Positions 28,145 through 37,379 of a stretch of DNA of 64,000 bases are shown here, piece by piece (position 1 is the first letter of the stretch; every line of letters begins with the position of its first letter). Source of the stretch: Paludibacteraceae bacterium (lineage in GTDB: Bacteria; Bacteroidota; Bacteroidia; Bacteroidales; Paludibacteraceae); NCBI GenBank assembly GCA_017527905.1, contig JAFXPK010000023.1, forward strand, positions 1 through 64,000, read 5' to 3'. A program made the translations under genes and the position numbers. Under the pieces are notes generated by a model that did not search any database, was not told the DNA's origin, and worked only from the letters and a program-made list of their open reading frames with translations.

Positions 28145-30421
28145 TCATGGGATGACTTCTATTGTCATTTTATGTCTCTTCGCCCATTTATACGCATACG
28201 AATCCTTTCTACACTTGATCGTCGTTTTCTTCGAGAAAGAGTGTTTCCCTATGCTTTGCACTGAATTAGGGATTGTGATGGTCTTCAAATAAATGCTTTG
28301 GAAGGCGAAATCATCTATCTCCTTCACACTAGAAGGCAATTCTATCTCCTTCACGCGCGCATGATGAAAAGCGGCATAACCAATACGTTCAATGCTTTCC
28401 GACCATATGACCTGCCTCACCAAGACATTCTCATCGAGCATATACTTTGGAACGCACTTGACATTAGGGCCAAACTCTATCGTCGTCAATTTATTACAGC
28501 TTCTGAATAAGGGACCATAGCATACCGCCTCCTCTTCGGAATCATAATACAACTTCTTCAGACTTTTCATGTTTTTGAAAAATTCCGAATGCAGGTACCT
28601 TACATGCTGCGGTATGTGCAATTCCTCCACCTTCGAGAGATCCATGAAACTTTTATAAACAGACTGCAATGTGGAAGGGAGAGAGACGTGCCTAATTGTG
28701 GTATCCTTCGCGAATTTTTTATGATATGGAGGAATAGCGCACGTTCCTTCCGGGATATACAGCGTGTCATTACGCAGTTCCGCCGTCACCCTAGTTTCGT
28801 TTTTCATAGCGTCCAACTGATTTTGCGTCAGGCGGAAAGGCTTCCACTCCTTCAATTCTTTCTTATCAAGGGGTGTTATTTCATAGATGTAGGAAACACG
28901 ATAATATTTATTTCCATCGCCCCCTCTGACACGGACGGAAGATTGCAAAGGAGTCCATCTGTTGGCATAGCCCCCCCATCCGAAATTAAGATGCACCTCC
29001 GTGTATCCATTTTTCTTTCTTATACCATCTATCACGACTGCGTGACCCGGTGTCGTTTTGCCTAGCATTCCCGCATATACGGGGATATTCTTTTTCAGAC
29101 TTTTCCGAATGATTTTTTCCAGATTCACTTTGCCTTCATTCCTCAAATAGTGGATCTTGAAATGGACAGGGACATGCTGCCCTATCGTATAACCAACCCC
29201 ATGCACCTCCTCCTCATTGCTCCATCCATGTTCCGAAGCTATCGCCAGGTTCTCTATGTACTGGTAAAATTCCTTGTTCAAGGTCGGGGTACGCTCCATA
29301 TATGCGGGCAAGGCACTCATATCGACTCTGTTTTGGTCAAAATCCCCATAGTACACATGGTCGGATGTGGCGTAACTGCGGGCACCATAAACATTCAATC
29401 CGAGATGATTAAATATCTGTCCTAACGCGATGGCATGACATACCCCATCACCATTTTGGTCTTCGCCATACTTGTCTTGCTGATAAAAATAATCGAGTGG
29501 CTGATTCCATTGCGTCTTTAAAATCGGACCAATAACCTTCTTGATTTGTCCACGTCCGACATTGAAATCCATGCCGTTATTCCTCGCATACAATTCCGCA
29601 TATGAGCCCTTCTCCACCAACAAGGAGACATCCAAAGGGAAAGCATAGGTGCCTATAAACTTCACCGATGGAGGAATCTTTATTGTCCGCAAGGAGGTAC
29701 AAGCCCCGAAAGCGAAATCGTAGATTGTTTCACAACCATCAGGAATCGACACATCCGCAAGGTTACGGCAACCCAGGAAGGCATAACTGCCAATACTCAA
29801 CAACGAGTCTGAAAATATAACTTTCTTTATGTCATCTCGCCATTCATATTGCCCGACAGGGATTTCGCTCATTTCCTCATTATCATCGTCTTTCGACACA
29901 TCCAAAGTCATATCCTCGACCTTTTTCCTTCCAACATACTTCTGTTGACCACGCTTATACGCATAGGTCAGGCCAAACTCCCTCGCATAGCTCTCCGCCA
30001 ATGACTTCTTCTTAACGATCAATACAGCATTCATTGGAAAGGCGTTTCTCCCCACATGTGACACAGACGCAGGTATTTCGATCGTGCGCAAAGACCTACA
30101 GCCATAAAACGCACTGTCCATAACCTCCTCGCAACCATTGGGAATCACCACATCCATAAGATTCCGGCATCCCTGAAAAGCTGACACGCCAATAACCAGC
30201 AATGAATCCGGGAACGTGATATCCTGTATATCACATCGTCCCTTATATTGATAGTCGTTAACCACATAAAGGTCCATGTTTTTAGATCCTTCATTCGACG
30301 TCGAATCCATACCCCCTTGTCCTTGCGCAAGAGACATCTGCCAAGGAAGGATCAGAATCATCGGAACCAATAACACAGGTTTCACATACTTCCGCATTAA
30401 CATTTTCACCAATCTCATCAT
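28145..30421 (-). CDS. C10-family cysteine protease embedded in BspA-type leucine-rich repeats
   Basis: A 758-residue exported protein. A signal peptide spans about 1-33 (ending SLAQ). Two BspA/LRR_5 blocks follow (about 55-155 and 195-290), each with SLLxIGxxAFxGCRNL and IPxGCE patterns. A peptidase C10 (streptopain) domain runs from about 300 to 515: oxyanion-side Gln in TQWNQ, catalytic Cys328 in GDGVCHAIALGQIF, catalytic His460 in TPGHAVVIDG, and the Trp motif NFGWGG. A last LRR_5 block covers about 550-755. No T9SS sorting domain is visible. The usual C10 propeptide position is taken by the LRR blocks. It is the last of four tightly spaced minus-strand genes. Protease activity is inferred from intact catalytic residues. 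Confidence 0.85.
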   Translation of the reverse strand: MMRLVKMLMRKYVKPVLLVPMILILPWQMSLAQGQGGMDSTSNEGSKNMDLYVVNDYQYKGRCDIQDITFPDSLLVIGVSAFQGCRNLMDVVIPNGCEEVMDSAFYGCRSLRTIEIPASVSHVGRNAFPMNAVLIVKKKSLAESYAREFGLTYAYKRGQQKYVGRKKVEDMTLDVSKDDDNEEMSEIPVGQYEWRDDIKKVIFSDSLLSIGSYAFLGCRNLADVSIPDGCETIYDFAFGACTSLRTIKIPPSVKFIGTYAFPLDVSLLVEKGSYAELYARNNGMDFNVGRGQIKKVIGPILKTQWNQPLDYFYQQDKYGEDQNGDGVCHAIALGQIFNHLGLNVYGARSYATSDHVYYGDFDQNRVDMSALPAYMERTPTLNKEFYQYIENLAIASEHGWSNEEEVHGVGYTIGQHVPVHFKIHYLRNEGKVNLEKIIRKSLKKNIPVYAGMLGKTTPGHAVVIDGIRKKNGYTEVHLNFGWGGYANRWTPLQSSVRVRGGDGNKYYRVSYIYEITPLDKKELKEWKPFRLTQNQLDAMKNETRVTAELRNDTLYIPEGTCAIPPYHKKFAKDTTIRHVSLPSTLQSVYKSFMDLSKVEELHIPQHVRYLHSEFFKNMKSLKKLYYDSEEEAVCYGPLFRSCNKLTTIEFGPNVKCVPKYMLDENVLVRQVIWSESIERIGYAAFHHARVKEIELPSSVKEIDDFAFQSIYLKTITIPNSVQSIGKHSFSKKTTIKCRKDSYAYKWAKRHKMTIEVIP

Positions 30422-30446
30422 ATTCCAGTATATTTAAACATCAACG

Positions 30447-31160
30447 CTAGGGCGTCACATGTGTGTATTGAGTAAAACGACCAAATAGGTCAATAAACCA
30501 TTCTCTGTCATGAACTTTACATTCCGTCGGTTTAAGAATAGTATATTCATTTGGTTTTAGGGAAAAAACATTTTTCGTCCTCAAATATTCAAGGCCTTTC
30601 TTGCGTAACATTTCGTGCCACCTTTTCACTTTCGCCTCTAAAGACGTGTGTTTTATCACAACAAGCACATCAATGCTCCCAAATTTATTCGCCATCCAGA
30701 TATCCTTCATTATCGAGTGCTTTGCATCATAGAATTCACAGATCTCACCTTTGACACGGTTTAACTTGTAAAATAAAACGATTGTCCAATATATGGATTT
30801 TAACCTTAACGACTCGCCTGATCTAGAGAAAGTTTGGTTCTGACAGATATATGAGTCTGAAGCTATATCTCCCGCCTCACAAAACCAGAAAGCGCCAATG
30901 CCCATCTGAGTATTCATCTCATAGGAACACAAAGACGATATGGCCGCCTCTTCGTCATTATTGAAATAAGAGAGCAGGGAATCCAAGTCATCCTGAATCA
31001 AACAAGACTCCACCACATCATTTGTCTGAATATCCAAAGGCGCCGTCACCGAATACGCATCAAGAGCCAACAATAGCATCATTATCAGTGCGATAATACG
31101 GACGTTCAGGTATTGGGGGAACACTGAGAACACTATCGATTTCTTTTTCATTAGCTTCAT
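30447..31160 (-). CDS. Membrane-anchored or exported protein of unknown function
   Basis: Not recognised. The start was set at the Met of MKLMKKKS (31160) because the longer version would overlap the upstream gene by 47 bases; this leaves a 4-base gap. A hydrophobic segment (VRIIALIMMLLLALDAYS) near residues 18-35 may be a signal peptide or anchor. Then follows an acidic segment (QDDLDSLLSYFNNDEEAA) and a mixed alpha/beta body with several cysteines, ending at DLFGRFTQYTHVTP. It is the third gene of the four-gene unit, 25 bases before the C10 protease. A role linked to the protease is only a guess from position. Confidence 0.7.
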   Translation of the reverse strand: MKLMKKKSIVFSVFPQYLNVRIIALIMMLLLALDAYSVTAPLDIQTNDVVESCLIQDDLDSLLSYFNNDEEAAISSLCSYEMNTQMGIGAFWFCEAGDIASDSYICQNQTFSRSGESLRLKSIYWTIVLFYKLNRVKGEICEFYDAKHSIMKDIWMANKFGSIDVLVVIKHTSLEAKVKRWHEMLRKKGLEYLRTKNVFSLKPNEYTILKPTECKVHDREWFIDLFGRFTQYTHVTP

Positions 31161-31164
31161 TCGC

Positions 31165-31671
31165 TTATAGCAGTATTTCGTTGGACATATATTGATTCCA
31201 CCTATATCCATATAACTCCAGATCTATGAAGTACTCATTATACTCCTCATAGAAATCTATTATCAGTTCATTGATTAGGTCATATGAATAGAGCGTTATC
31301 ATTCCAGTATGTTCGTCCTCCCATCGAAAATCCGCATTGAAACAATTGATATCATTTAATTCAGCGATACCGCATGTTTCAGAATATTTAATAGAGAGAT
31401 AACATCTCTTATCAACCGCTATATTCTTGACAATACGCTTTAGTATGGTTCTATCCTCGAACGGTATTTCCGTATATATCCGCTTTATACGGGAATAGTT
31501 AGGCCAGTTTTCCCTGATCTTTCCCATTATACCATCAGAGGCCTCCAGTCCGATTACTTCGTAGGCATCATCACGGACTAGACTACCCAGTTCTTTTATG
31601 TATTTGGGCATATCAAGCCGTCCCTGATTTTTCCTCATAAGGAAGGATAACCGTTCATTATACGTCAACAT
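31165..31671 (-). CDS. Cytoplasmic acidic protein of unknown function
   Basis: A 168-residue protein with no signal peptide or membrane segment and no family I can name. The C-terminal half is acidic and aromatic (FRWEDEHTG, DFYEEYNEYFIDLELYGYRWN), and the middle has LSIKYSETCGIAELND. The size and acidic make-up resemble many immunity or inhibitor proteins, but that is a weak resemblance. It sits 11 bases after the lipoprotein gene and 4 before the next, so co-transcription is likely. The base composition is visibly A/T-richer than the core genes on either side of the region. Confidence 0.7.
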   Translation of the reverse strand: MLTYNERLSFLMRKNQGRLDMPKYIKELGSLVRDDAYEVIGLEASDGIMGKIRENWPNYSRIKRIYTEIPFEDRTILKRIVKNIAVDKRCYLSIKYSETCGIAELNDINCFNADFRWEDEHTGMITLYSYDLINELIIDFYEEYNEYFIDLELYGYRWNQYMSNEILL

Positions 31672-31682
31672 ACAAATACCTA

Positions 31683-32444
31683 TTATTTCTTCATGGATAA
31701 AGAATCAACAACGCTTTTCACCACCTCCGGGACCGAATCCAATAGTATCATTGAAGATGTCCCATCATAATCGATTATACAACTTCTATTAATTAAACCA
31801 TTATATGGTATGTTTGCGTTCTCATCATCCATCCATTCTACGGCAAGAATATTGAACAGGAAATCAAAATATATTTTTTCCACATGAGAATAGGACAAGG
31901 CATCAACATCTTTTTTATCGAACCGATATGCTTCATACGGTTGTCCATTCAACGTGATAACTTGTTTTCCCCTGAATTTTGTGACAAAGTCATTACCTGG
32001 AGGAGGTGGTACACGATCAGAATGTTCATAATAATGCTCAAGTGAATCATATGGGATTGAATCACCCTTCTCGTCCAAGACAAGAGGCGTAAAGTGATGT
32101 GTTAACGAGTCACGGACCATCAAAATCTTACGAATGGTATCATCCTGATATTTAATACTGGCAAACAACGTATCTTTATTTATACAAAATCGATACCTGT
32201 ATGGTTGCTTCCGTTCACCATCCATACCGATTTCATACCAAGTCATATAACGATATTCCCCTTTGTCCAATGTGTTTAGAACCACATAATGAACAGGAAC
32301 AGAATCCATAGAAAACAAGAAAATGGCAATTGAGTTACGCTCCTCCTCAATGGATGCGTTTTCGTTGTTCGTATTACAACTAGCACAAAGGAAAAGCGTC
32401 AGTAGCCATCCTAAAACGATTAACAATGTGTGTTTATCTTTCAT
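31683..32444 (-). CDS. Lipoprotein of unknown function, first gene of the C10 unit
   Basis: A 253-residue lipoprotein: signal about 1-21 with lipobox LCASC, followed by an Asn/Glu-rich tether. The body has repeated charged beta-strand-like segments (YVVLNTLDKGEYRYMTW, DTIRKILMVRDSL) and a proline run (PPPPG). No catalytic motif was recognised. It starts the four-gene minus-strand unit ending with the C10 protease, and its promoter would lie in the 199-base gap that also holds one copy of a repeated element. An envelope location matches that of the protease. Confidence 0.75.
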   Translation of the reverse strand: MKDKHTLLIVLGWLLTLFLCASCNTNNENASIEEERNSIAIFLFSMDSVPVHYVVLNTLDKGEYRYMTWYEIGMDGERKQPYRYRFCINKDTLFASIKYQDDTIRKILMVRDSLTHHFTPLVLDEKGDSIPYDSLEHYYEHSDRVPPPPGNDFVTKFRGKQVITLNGQPYEAYRFDKKDVDALSYSHVEKIYFDFLFNILAVEWMDDENANIPYNGLINRSCIIDYDGTSSMILLDSVPEVVKSVVDSLSMKK

Positions 32445-32460
32445 ATAGATCGTTATTTAT

Positions 32461-32630
32461 GATACGCACTCCTCAACCTCGACCTAGGGCGTTGCCCATG
32501 GACTATATTTGTTTAAGCCTTTCAGGCTTATAAGCACTGTCCTTGAGGAAAGCTTAACTCTTAACTCTTAATTCTTAACTCTTAATTCCACACGTCACAT
32601 TCTCCTATGTATAAGACTAACCATCCTCCT
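32461..32630. repeat. Direct repeat copy A flanking the BspA gene
   Basis: About 170 bases beginning GATACGCACT and ending ACCATCCTCCT, nearly identical to 34432-34608. It includes CGTTGCCCATGG, TTTGTTTAAGCCTTTCAGGC and a run of AACTCTTA-type units. It lies in the gap between the BspA-like gene and the lipoprotein gene. Confidence 0.9.
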
Positions 32631-32643
32631 TCTTAAATTACCA

Positions 32644-34242
32644 CTACCAAAAATATCCGTTTCCTAAATTCACATAACCACAATTTATATTATTTAGTCC
32701 CTTTTCTTTGGCAAGCTGTATCATAAGCTTATAAAACGTGCTTTCCTTCCTATAAATATCTTGTCCGGATCTTTTCATTCGAACAATCTTCAAATATTCC
32801 CGGTAATAAGGCACATACGAAGGAGGCACAATCTCTTCCAACTTGTTTTCAAAAGAATCTATGTCTATAAAAGCAAATTGTTCCATATTTGCATAGTAGC
32901 CACACATAAGAGGAATACAATATTCAGGGTGCTTTGCTAACATATCAAAATCCTTATCAAAGTCCAACATATCTCTATACGCCTTTACTGCATAGCATTC
33001 CAGTAACATCATCCTGTGCAGGAGATCCATTTTTCTCTCCTTGGATATGAGCGTATCATCTGTATTGTACAAAACAGCATATACACGTTTTGCGATCTCA
33101 GTTCCATTTTTAGCCGCATCAATCTCATGTTCCACACTATTATAATCAAAAATCAGATGGATAGTCTTATCATACTCAATATCTTCCTTACTATAGGGTA
33201 TAGCCCAATTCTGTGGATTAAGAATCGGATCTTTGTAGGCTTTTATTCCTTTCGTCTCATCCTTCTCTTGCGCATAAAATGAGCTATCCTCCTCCACCTT
33301 AAATTGACACCCCATTCGGGTGTTAAACAAATCGATGTAGAGATCCTTTGTGTCTTTAGGTACTTTCAACGTAATCTTAGATGTGTTAATCTCGTCAAAT
33401 GGCTGTGAATACCTGAACACTTCATTCGGATCCTGCCAATGCATCTCGATACATCGGAGATTGGGACACAGAGTGACAGCATAGTCAAACACTTTTTTTA
33501 TCGATTCAGGGAAAACAAGCGTATCGAATTGGCAACCATCAAATGCATTTTCTTCAACATACATCACATACGGAGGAATAACAAACCTATTTCCCTCTTT
33601 TGCTGGAGGATATTTGACAATAGTTATCTCTTTTATACTGTCTGATCTTGAGTATGTCATTACCCGATAATACTTATAAAGCACTTCATCCTGCGAGAAA
33701 AAAAGCTTATTGCCTGGCGAGACCGTAATGGAAGCAAGGCGTTTCGAACGAATTCCGTAATCACCAACAGTATGTACAAGATTCTGACCTATATGTAATT
33801 TTCTAAATGGACAATCGCCAGATAATTCCTTTATCCCTTTAACGGAATCAGGAATAACAAAGGACTCCAAATTAGGACAATTCGAAAGGAAGCAAGCAAT
33901 ATTCTTATAATTTTCAGGAAGCACCACTTTAGACAACTTCTTACAATTACGAATAGCAGCATATCCACTTCCCCTAACGGATGGTGAAAATATAATGGTC
34001 TCCACATTATTACAACCATTGAACGCCTCATATCCAACGGAGGAGACATTTCCTCCCGCATAGACAATCTTTGTGCGAGGATATTTCGCCAACGCTTGTT
34101 TCACATGCTTCTGTTCCAGAGTTCCCTCTCCCGTGAAGGTCAAGGAGTCCCTCTTCGCGTCATAACTGTATCGAATGGGTTCTGCCATCACTTGCTGGAA
34201 GCAGAACAATAATACGATGTAGAGAAGAACGTTCCGATTCAT
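32644..34242 (-). CDS. BspA-type leucine-rich repeat secreted protein
   Basis: A 532-residue exported protein. A signal peptide spans about 1-20 (ending QVMAE). LRR_5/BspA repeats cover about 60-310 (SSVGYEAFNGCNNVETIIF, VIPDSVKGI, MYVEENAFDGC). The remaining ~190 residues are a predicted helical domain not recognised, rich in Tyr and acidic residues and ending GYVNLGNGYFW. BspA-like proteins in oral Bacteroidota bind host matrix or other bacteria; no such role is shown here. There is no T9SS sorting domain. The gene is A/T-rich relative to the window and lies between two copies of a ~170-base direct repeat, which suggests that it was acquired or duplicated as a unit. Confidence 0.85.
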   Translation of the reverse strand: MNRNVLLYIVLLFCFQQVMAEPIRYSYDAKRDSLTFTGEGTLEQKHVKQALAKYPRTKIVYAGGNVSSVGYEAFNGCNNVETIIFSPSVRGSGYAAIRNCKKLSKVVLPENYKNIACFLSNCPNLESFVIPDSVKGIKELSGDCPFRKLHIGQNLVHTVGDYGIRSKRLASITVSPGNKLFFSQDEVLYKYYRVMTYSRSDSIKEITIVKYPPAKEGNRFVIPPYVMYVEENAFDGCQFDTLVFPESIKKVFDYAVTLCPNLRCIEMHWQDPNEVFRYSQPFDEINTSKITLKVPKDTKDLYIDLFNTRMGCQFKVEEDSSFYAQEKDETKGIKAYKDPILNPQNWAIPYSKEDIEYDKTIHLIFDYNSVEHEIDAAKNGTEIAKRVYAVLYNTDDTLISKERKMDLLHRMMLLECYAVKAYRDMLDFDKDFDMLAKHPEYCIPLMCGYYANMEQFAFIDIDSFENKLEEIVPPSYVPYYREYLKIVRMKRSGQDIYRKESTFYKLMIQLAKEKGLNNINCGYVNLGNGYFW

Positions 34243-34299
34243 TTAATTTATAATGATAAAATGGTTTTAATCTGTGATGATATTTGGGGTAACATCATT

Positions 34300-34430
34300 T
34301 CGTTTCACCCCCTCGGGGTTCCAATACCGTCCATCACGTTCCACACAGGGGTTTACGCCCCAACAGGGGTTGACACCCCTGTCTGTGATGTGTTCGCCCC
34401 ATTGGGGCTCAGGGTGTACGCATCATATGG
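34300..34430. repeat. REP-like cluster of GGGG/CCCC hairpins
   Basis: Successive short palindromes: CCCCTCGGGG at 34309-34318, ACAGGGGT-tgac-ACCCCTGT around 34364-34383, and GCCCC-att-GGGGC around 34396-34408. Such units recur between genes in many Bacteroidota. No coding features support the frames that cross them. Confidence 0.65.
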
Positions 34431-34431
34431 G

Positions 34432-34608
34432 GATACGCACTCCCCAACCTCGACCCAGGGCGTTGCCCATGGGCTATATTTGTTTAAGCCTTTCAGGCTT
34501 ATAAGCACTGTCCTTAAGGAAAGCTTAACTCTTAAATCTTAACTCTTAAATCTTAACTCTTAATTCCTTGCCTCACGTTCTCCTGTGCATAAGACCAACT
34601 ATCCTCCT
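34432..34608. repeat. Direct repeat copy B flanking the BspA gene
   Basis: Matches 32461-32630 with scattered substitutions, in the same orientation. It differs mainly by additional AACTCTTAAATCTT units, so the internal array length varies between copies. Confidence 0.9.
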
Positions 34609-34822
34609 GATTATCTTCATATTTGACAGCGATTAAGCAGTAGTTGGTATAGCTTCGCCGCTGTCAGTCACAGGACTGGCAAAAATTAAAAGTGATTATT
34701 CACAAATATATTCATAAATACTTAGAAATATAATATTTGGACAATTAAAATCCGTGCTTAACCAAGGTGAAGTTTAAAGGAATCTCGTTGAGGGGATAAG
34801 GTTTTGAGACATTGCACAATAA

Positions 34823-34852
34823 AAAAAGGAAGGACAGACGCCCTTCCTTTTT
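34823..34852 (-). terminator. Terminator of the ATP synthase operon
   Basis: An 11-bp stem, AAAAAGGAAGG with CCTTCCTTTTT, loop of eight bases; read on the minus strand it is followed by T. It lies 21 bases after the atpG stop. Confidence 0.85.
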
Positions 34853-34873
34853 CGTATAGTTGTAAGAATTCCT

Positions 34874-35752
34874 CTAATTCTGCAAGGCAGCCGCACCACC
34901 GACGATATCGAGCAACTCGCTCGTGATCGCCTGCTGACGCGTCTTATTGTACAATACAGTCAGTTCATTGATCAGCTCGTTGGCGTTATCCGTAGCGACC
35001 TGCATAGCGACGACGCGCGCACCATGCTCGGAAGCGTTAGAATCCAACAAGCAAGCGTACATCTTCGTTCTCAGCGCCTTAGGGAGCAAAGACTCGAGGA
35101 TTTCAGCCTTGTTCGGCTCGACGATATAATCGCCGCCCAAATTAGCCGAAGCACTCTCATCCGCCTCCAAGTTGATCGGCAAGAACGTTTCAGTCGTCAA
35201 TTTTTGAACCGCGGTATTCTTCAAATGGTGGTAAATCACGATAACCTTATCGTAGGATTTATCCAAAAACTTAGCCATCACTTCATTCGTCACGGAGCTG
35301 ATGCCCTCGAAAGAGGGGTGGTCCGCCAGTTCGACACTGACAGGGACCGACTCGATGCCCGCGATCTTAGACACAGCGTCCTTCACTTTTTTCCCGACAG
35401 GGTAAACCGTGATGTTCTGCACCGCATTCGCGCGCTCAGCCTTGATGACGTTATTCAGTTCCTTGATAACATTTGAATTATAGGCACCACAGAGACTCGA
35501 ATTAGAAGAAAACACTACAATAGCCACATTCTTGACCTCCCTGACAGCGGAGAAATCGGACTGGAAGTCACTCTCCGTAGCCAAGAAATTGTTCAAGATT
35601 CCATTCAGGCGACTTTGATAAGGCGAGATGTTCTCAATAGCCATCTGAGCCTTCTTCAACTTCGCTGAAGAGACCATCTTCATCGCTCCGGTAATCTTCT
35701 TCGTGGAATTTACCGAACCGATACGTGCTTTAACTTCTTTTAACGATGCCAT
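34874..35752 (-). CDS. atpG: F1Fo ATP synthase subunit gamma
   Basis: Central rotor stalk, 292 residues. The N-terminal helix [23 protein letters not shown] and the C-terminal helix with [28 protein letters not shown] form the coiled coil inside the alpha/beta ring. The start overlaps the end of atpA by 23 bases, which suggests translational coupling. It is the last gene of the operon. Confidence 0.97.
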   Translation of the reverse strand: MASLKEVKARIGSVNSTKKITGAMKMVSSAKLKKAQMAIENISPYQSRLNGILNNFLATESDFQSDFSAVREVKNVAIVVFSSNSSLCGAYNSNVIKELNNVIKAERANAVQNITVYPVGKKVKDAVSKIAGIESVPVSVELADHPSFEGISSVTNEVMAKFLDKSYDKVIVIYHHLKNTAVQKLTTETFLPINLEADESASANLGGDYIVEPNKAEILESLLPKALRTKMYACLLDSNASEHGARVVAMQVATDNANELINELTVLYNKTRQQAITSELLDIVGGAAALQN

Positions 35753-37340
35753 CTGGTGTTGTGCCTAAAATTTGTTTTATAACCACCTGAGACTCCTCTT
35801 TGAGGATAGCCTTGATGTTGTCATCAATCTTACCTTGTTTCAAGAGATCCAAGACATCCGCCCTGTGGAGATGTTCCAGACGCTCGATGAAGAGACGCTC
35901 GAACTCATGCACAGACTCTACCGGCAATACGTTCAAGATACCCTGCGTACCGCAATAGATAACGGCGATCTGGTGCTCAACAGGGAACGGAGTATACTGA
36001 GGTTGCTTCAGCAATTCAGTGTTACGCACACCCTTGTCGATCGTCATCTTCGTGACGGCATCCATATCACCACCGAACTTCGTGAAGGACTCCAACTCAC
36101 GGTACTGAGCCTGGTCGGTCTTCAACGTACCGGCGATGGACTTCATGGCCTTCACCTGGGCGCTACCACCCACACGAGACACAGAGATACCCACGTTGAT
36201 GGCAGGACGGATACCTGCGTTGAACATGTTCGTCTCCAAGAAGATCTGACCATCCGTGATGGAGATCACGTTCGTAGGGATATAAGCGGAAACGTCACCA
36301 GCCTGCGTCTCGATGATAGGGAGGGCAGTCAAAGAACCACCACCTTTCACCTTGCCCTTGAGGGAAGCAGGAAGGTCATTCATCTGTGCGGCCACGTTAT
36401 CATTGCTGATGATCTTAGCGGCACGCTCCAAAAGACGGGAGTGCAGATAGAAGACATCACCTGGATAAGCCTCACGACCAGAAGGACGTTTCAAGATCAA
36501 GGACACCTCACGGTAAGCGACAGCCTGCTTAGACAAGTCATCGTAAACCACCAATGCGTGTTTACCTTGGTCACGGAAATACTCGCCGATGGCAGCGCCC
36601 GCGAATGGAGCGTAGTACTGCATGGCGGCAGGGTCGGAAGCCGTAGCGGAGACGATGATGGTATAATCCATCGCGCCGTACTCCTTCAAGGTATTCACGA
36701 TATTAGCGACCGTGGAACCCTTTTGACCCACAGCGACGTAGATACAATAAACTGGGTTGCCTGAGAGGTAAGCCTCCTTTTGGTTGATGATTGTATCGAT
36801 GGCGATGGCGGTCTTACCCGTCTGACGGTCACCGATAATCAACTCACGCTGACCACGACCGATAGGAATCATCGCGTCGATCGCCTTCAAACCAGTCTGC
36901 AAAGGTTGCTTCACAGGCTCACGATAGATAACGCCCGGAGCCTTACGTTCCAACGGCATCTCCAACAAATCACCCTTGATCGGACCGAGTCCGTCGATAG
37001 GGTTACCGATTGAGTTCACAACTCGACCGACCATGCCTTCGCCCGTCATGATGGAAGCGATACGACGGGTTCTCTTCACCGTGTCGCCCTCGCTGACTTG
37101 ATCAGTAGGTCCCAGAAGCACGGCACCCACATTGTCTTCCTCCAAGTTCATGACCACCGCGTTCATACCGTTCTCGAACTCAAGGAGCTCGCCTGCCTCA
37201 GCGTTCTGCAGTCCGTAGATACGAACCACACCATCGCTTACCTGCAAGACGGTACCAACCTCTTCGAACTTGACCTTCGTGTCAACCTCTTGAAGTTGCA
37301 TTTTCAGCACGTCGGATACTTCACTTGCTTTTATAGCCAT
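35730..37340 (-). CDS. atpA: F1Fo ATP synthase subunit alpha
   Basis: Regulatory, non-catalytic subunit of F1, 536 residues. The P-loop is [11 protein letters not shown], with the arginine-finger region [13 protein letters not shown]. The length is at the upper end for the family (about 500-530), with an insertion around the middle and a C-terminal extension ending DGIVKRS. It lies 39 bases after atpH. Confidence 0.97.
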   Translation of the reverse strand: MAIKASEVSDVLKMQLQEVDTKVKFEEVGTVLQVSDGVVRIYGLQNAEAGELLEFENGMNAVVMNLEEDNVGAVLLGPTDQVSEGDTVKRTRRIASIMTGEGMVGRVVNSIGNPIDGLGPIKGDLLEMPLERKAPGVIYREPVKQPLQTGLKAIDAMIPIGRGQRELIIGDRQTGKTAIAIDTIINQKEAYLSGNPVYCIYVAVGQKGSTVANIVNTLKEYGAMDYTIIVSATASDPAAMQYYAPFAGAAIGEYFRDQGKHALVVYDDLSKQAVAYREVSLILKRPSGREAYPGDVFYLHSRLLERAAKIISNDNVAAQMNDLPASLKGKVKGGGSLTALPIIETQAGDVSAYIPTNVISITDGQIFLETNMFNAGIRPAINVGISVSRVGGSAQVKAMKSIAGTLKTDQAQYRELESFTKFGGDMDAVTKMTIDKGVRNTELLKQPQYTPFPVEHQIAVIYCGTQGILNVLPVESVHEFERLFIERLEHLHRADVLDLLKQGKIDDNIKAILKEESQVVIKQILGTTPDGIVKRS

Positions 37341-37379
37341 AAAAATAATTTCTTTAATAAATTAAAAACCGAAAAAACC

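Larger units (their letters stand above)
34243..34873. other. Intergenic region with REP-like hairpins and repeat copy B
   Basis: About 630 bases without a credible gene. The left part (34300-34430) is G/C-rich with several short hairpins; 34432-34608 is the second direct-repeat copy; 34627-34665 has a possible long-range stem GACAGCG/CGCTGTC; then an A/T-rich stretch leads to the ATP-synthase terminator. Open frames across the hairpins are artefacts of the repeat. Confidence 0.7.

Noticed and set aside
34261..34542. A 93-codon frame with a VYAPTGVDTPV-like translation
   Set aside because: It crosses REP-like hairpins and repeat copy B; the coding look results from the repeat, with no start context or family support.
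35772..36764. A 330-codon frame antisense to atpA
   Set aside because: No recognisable domain; it mirrors the highly conserved atpA.
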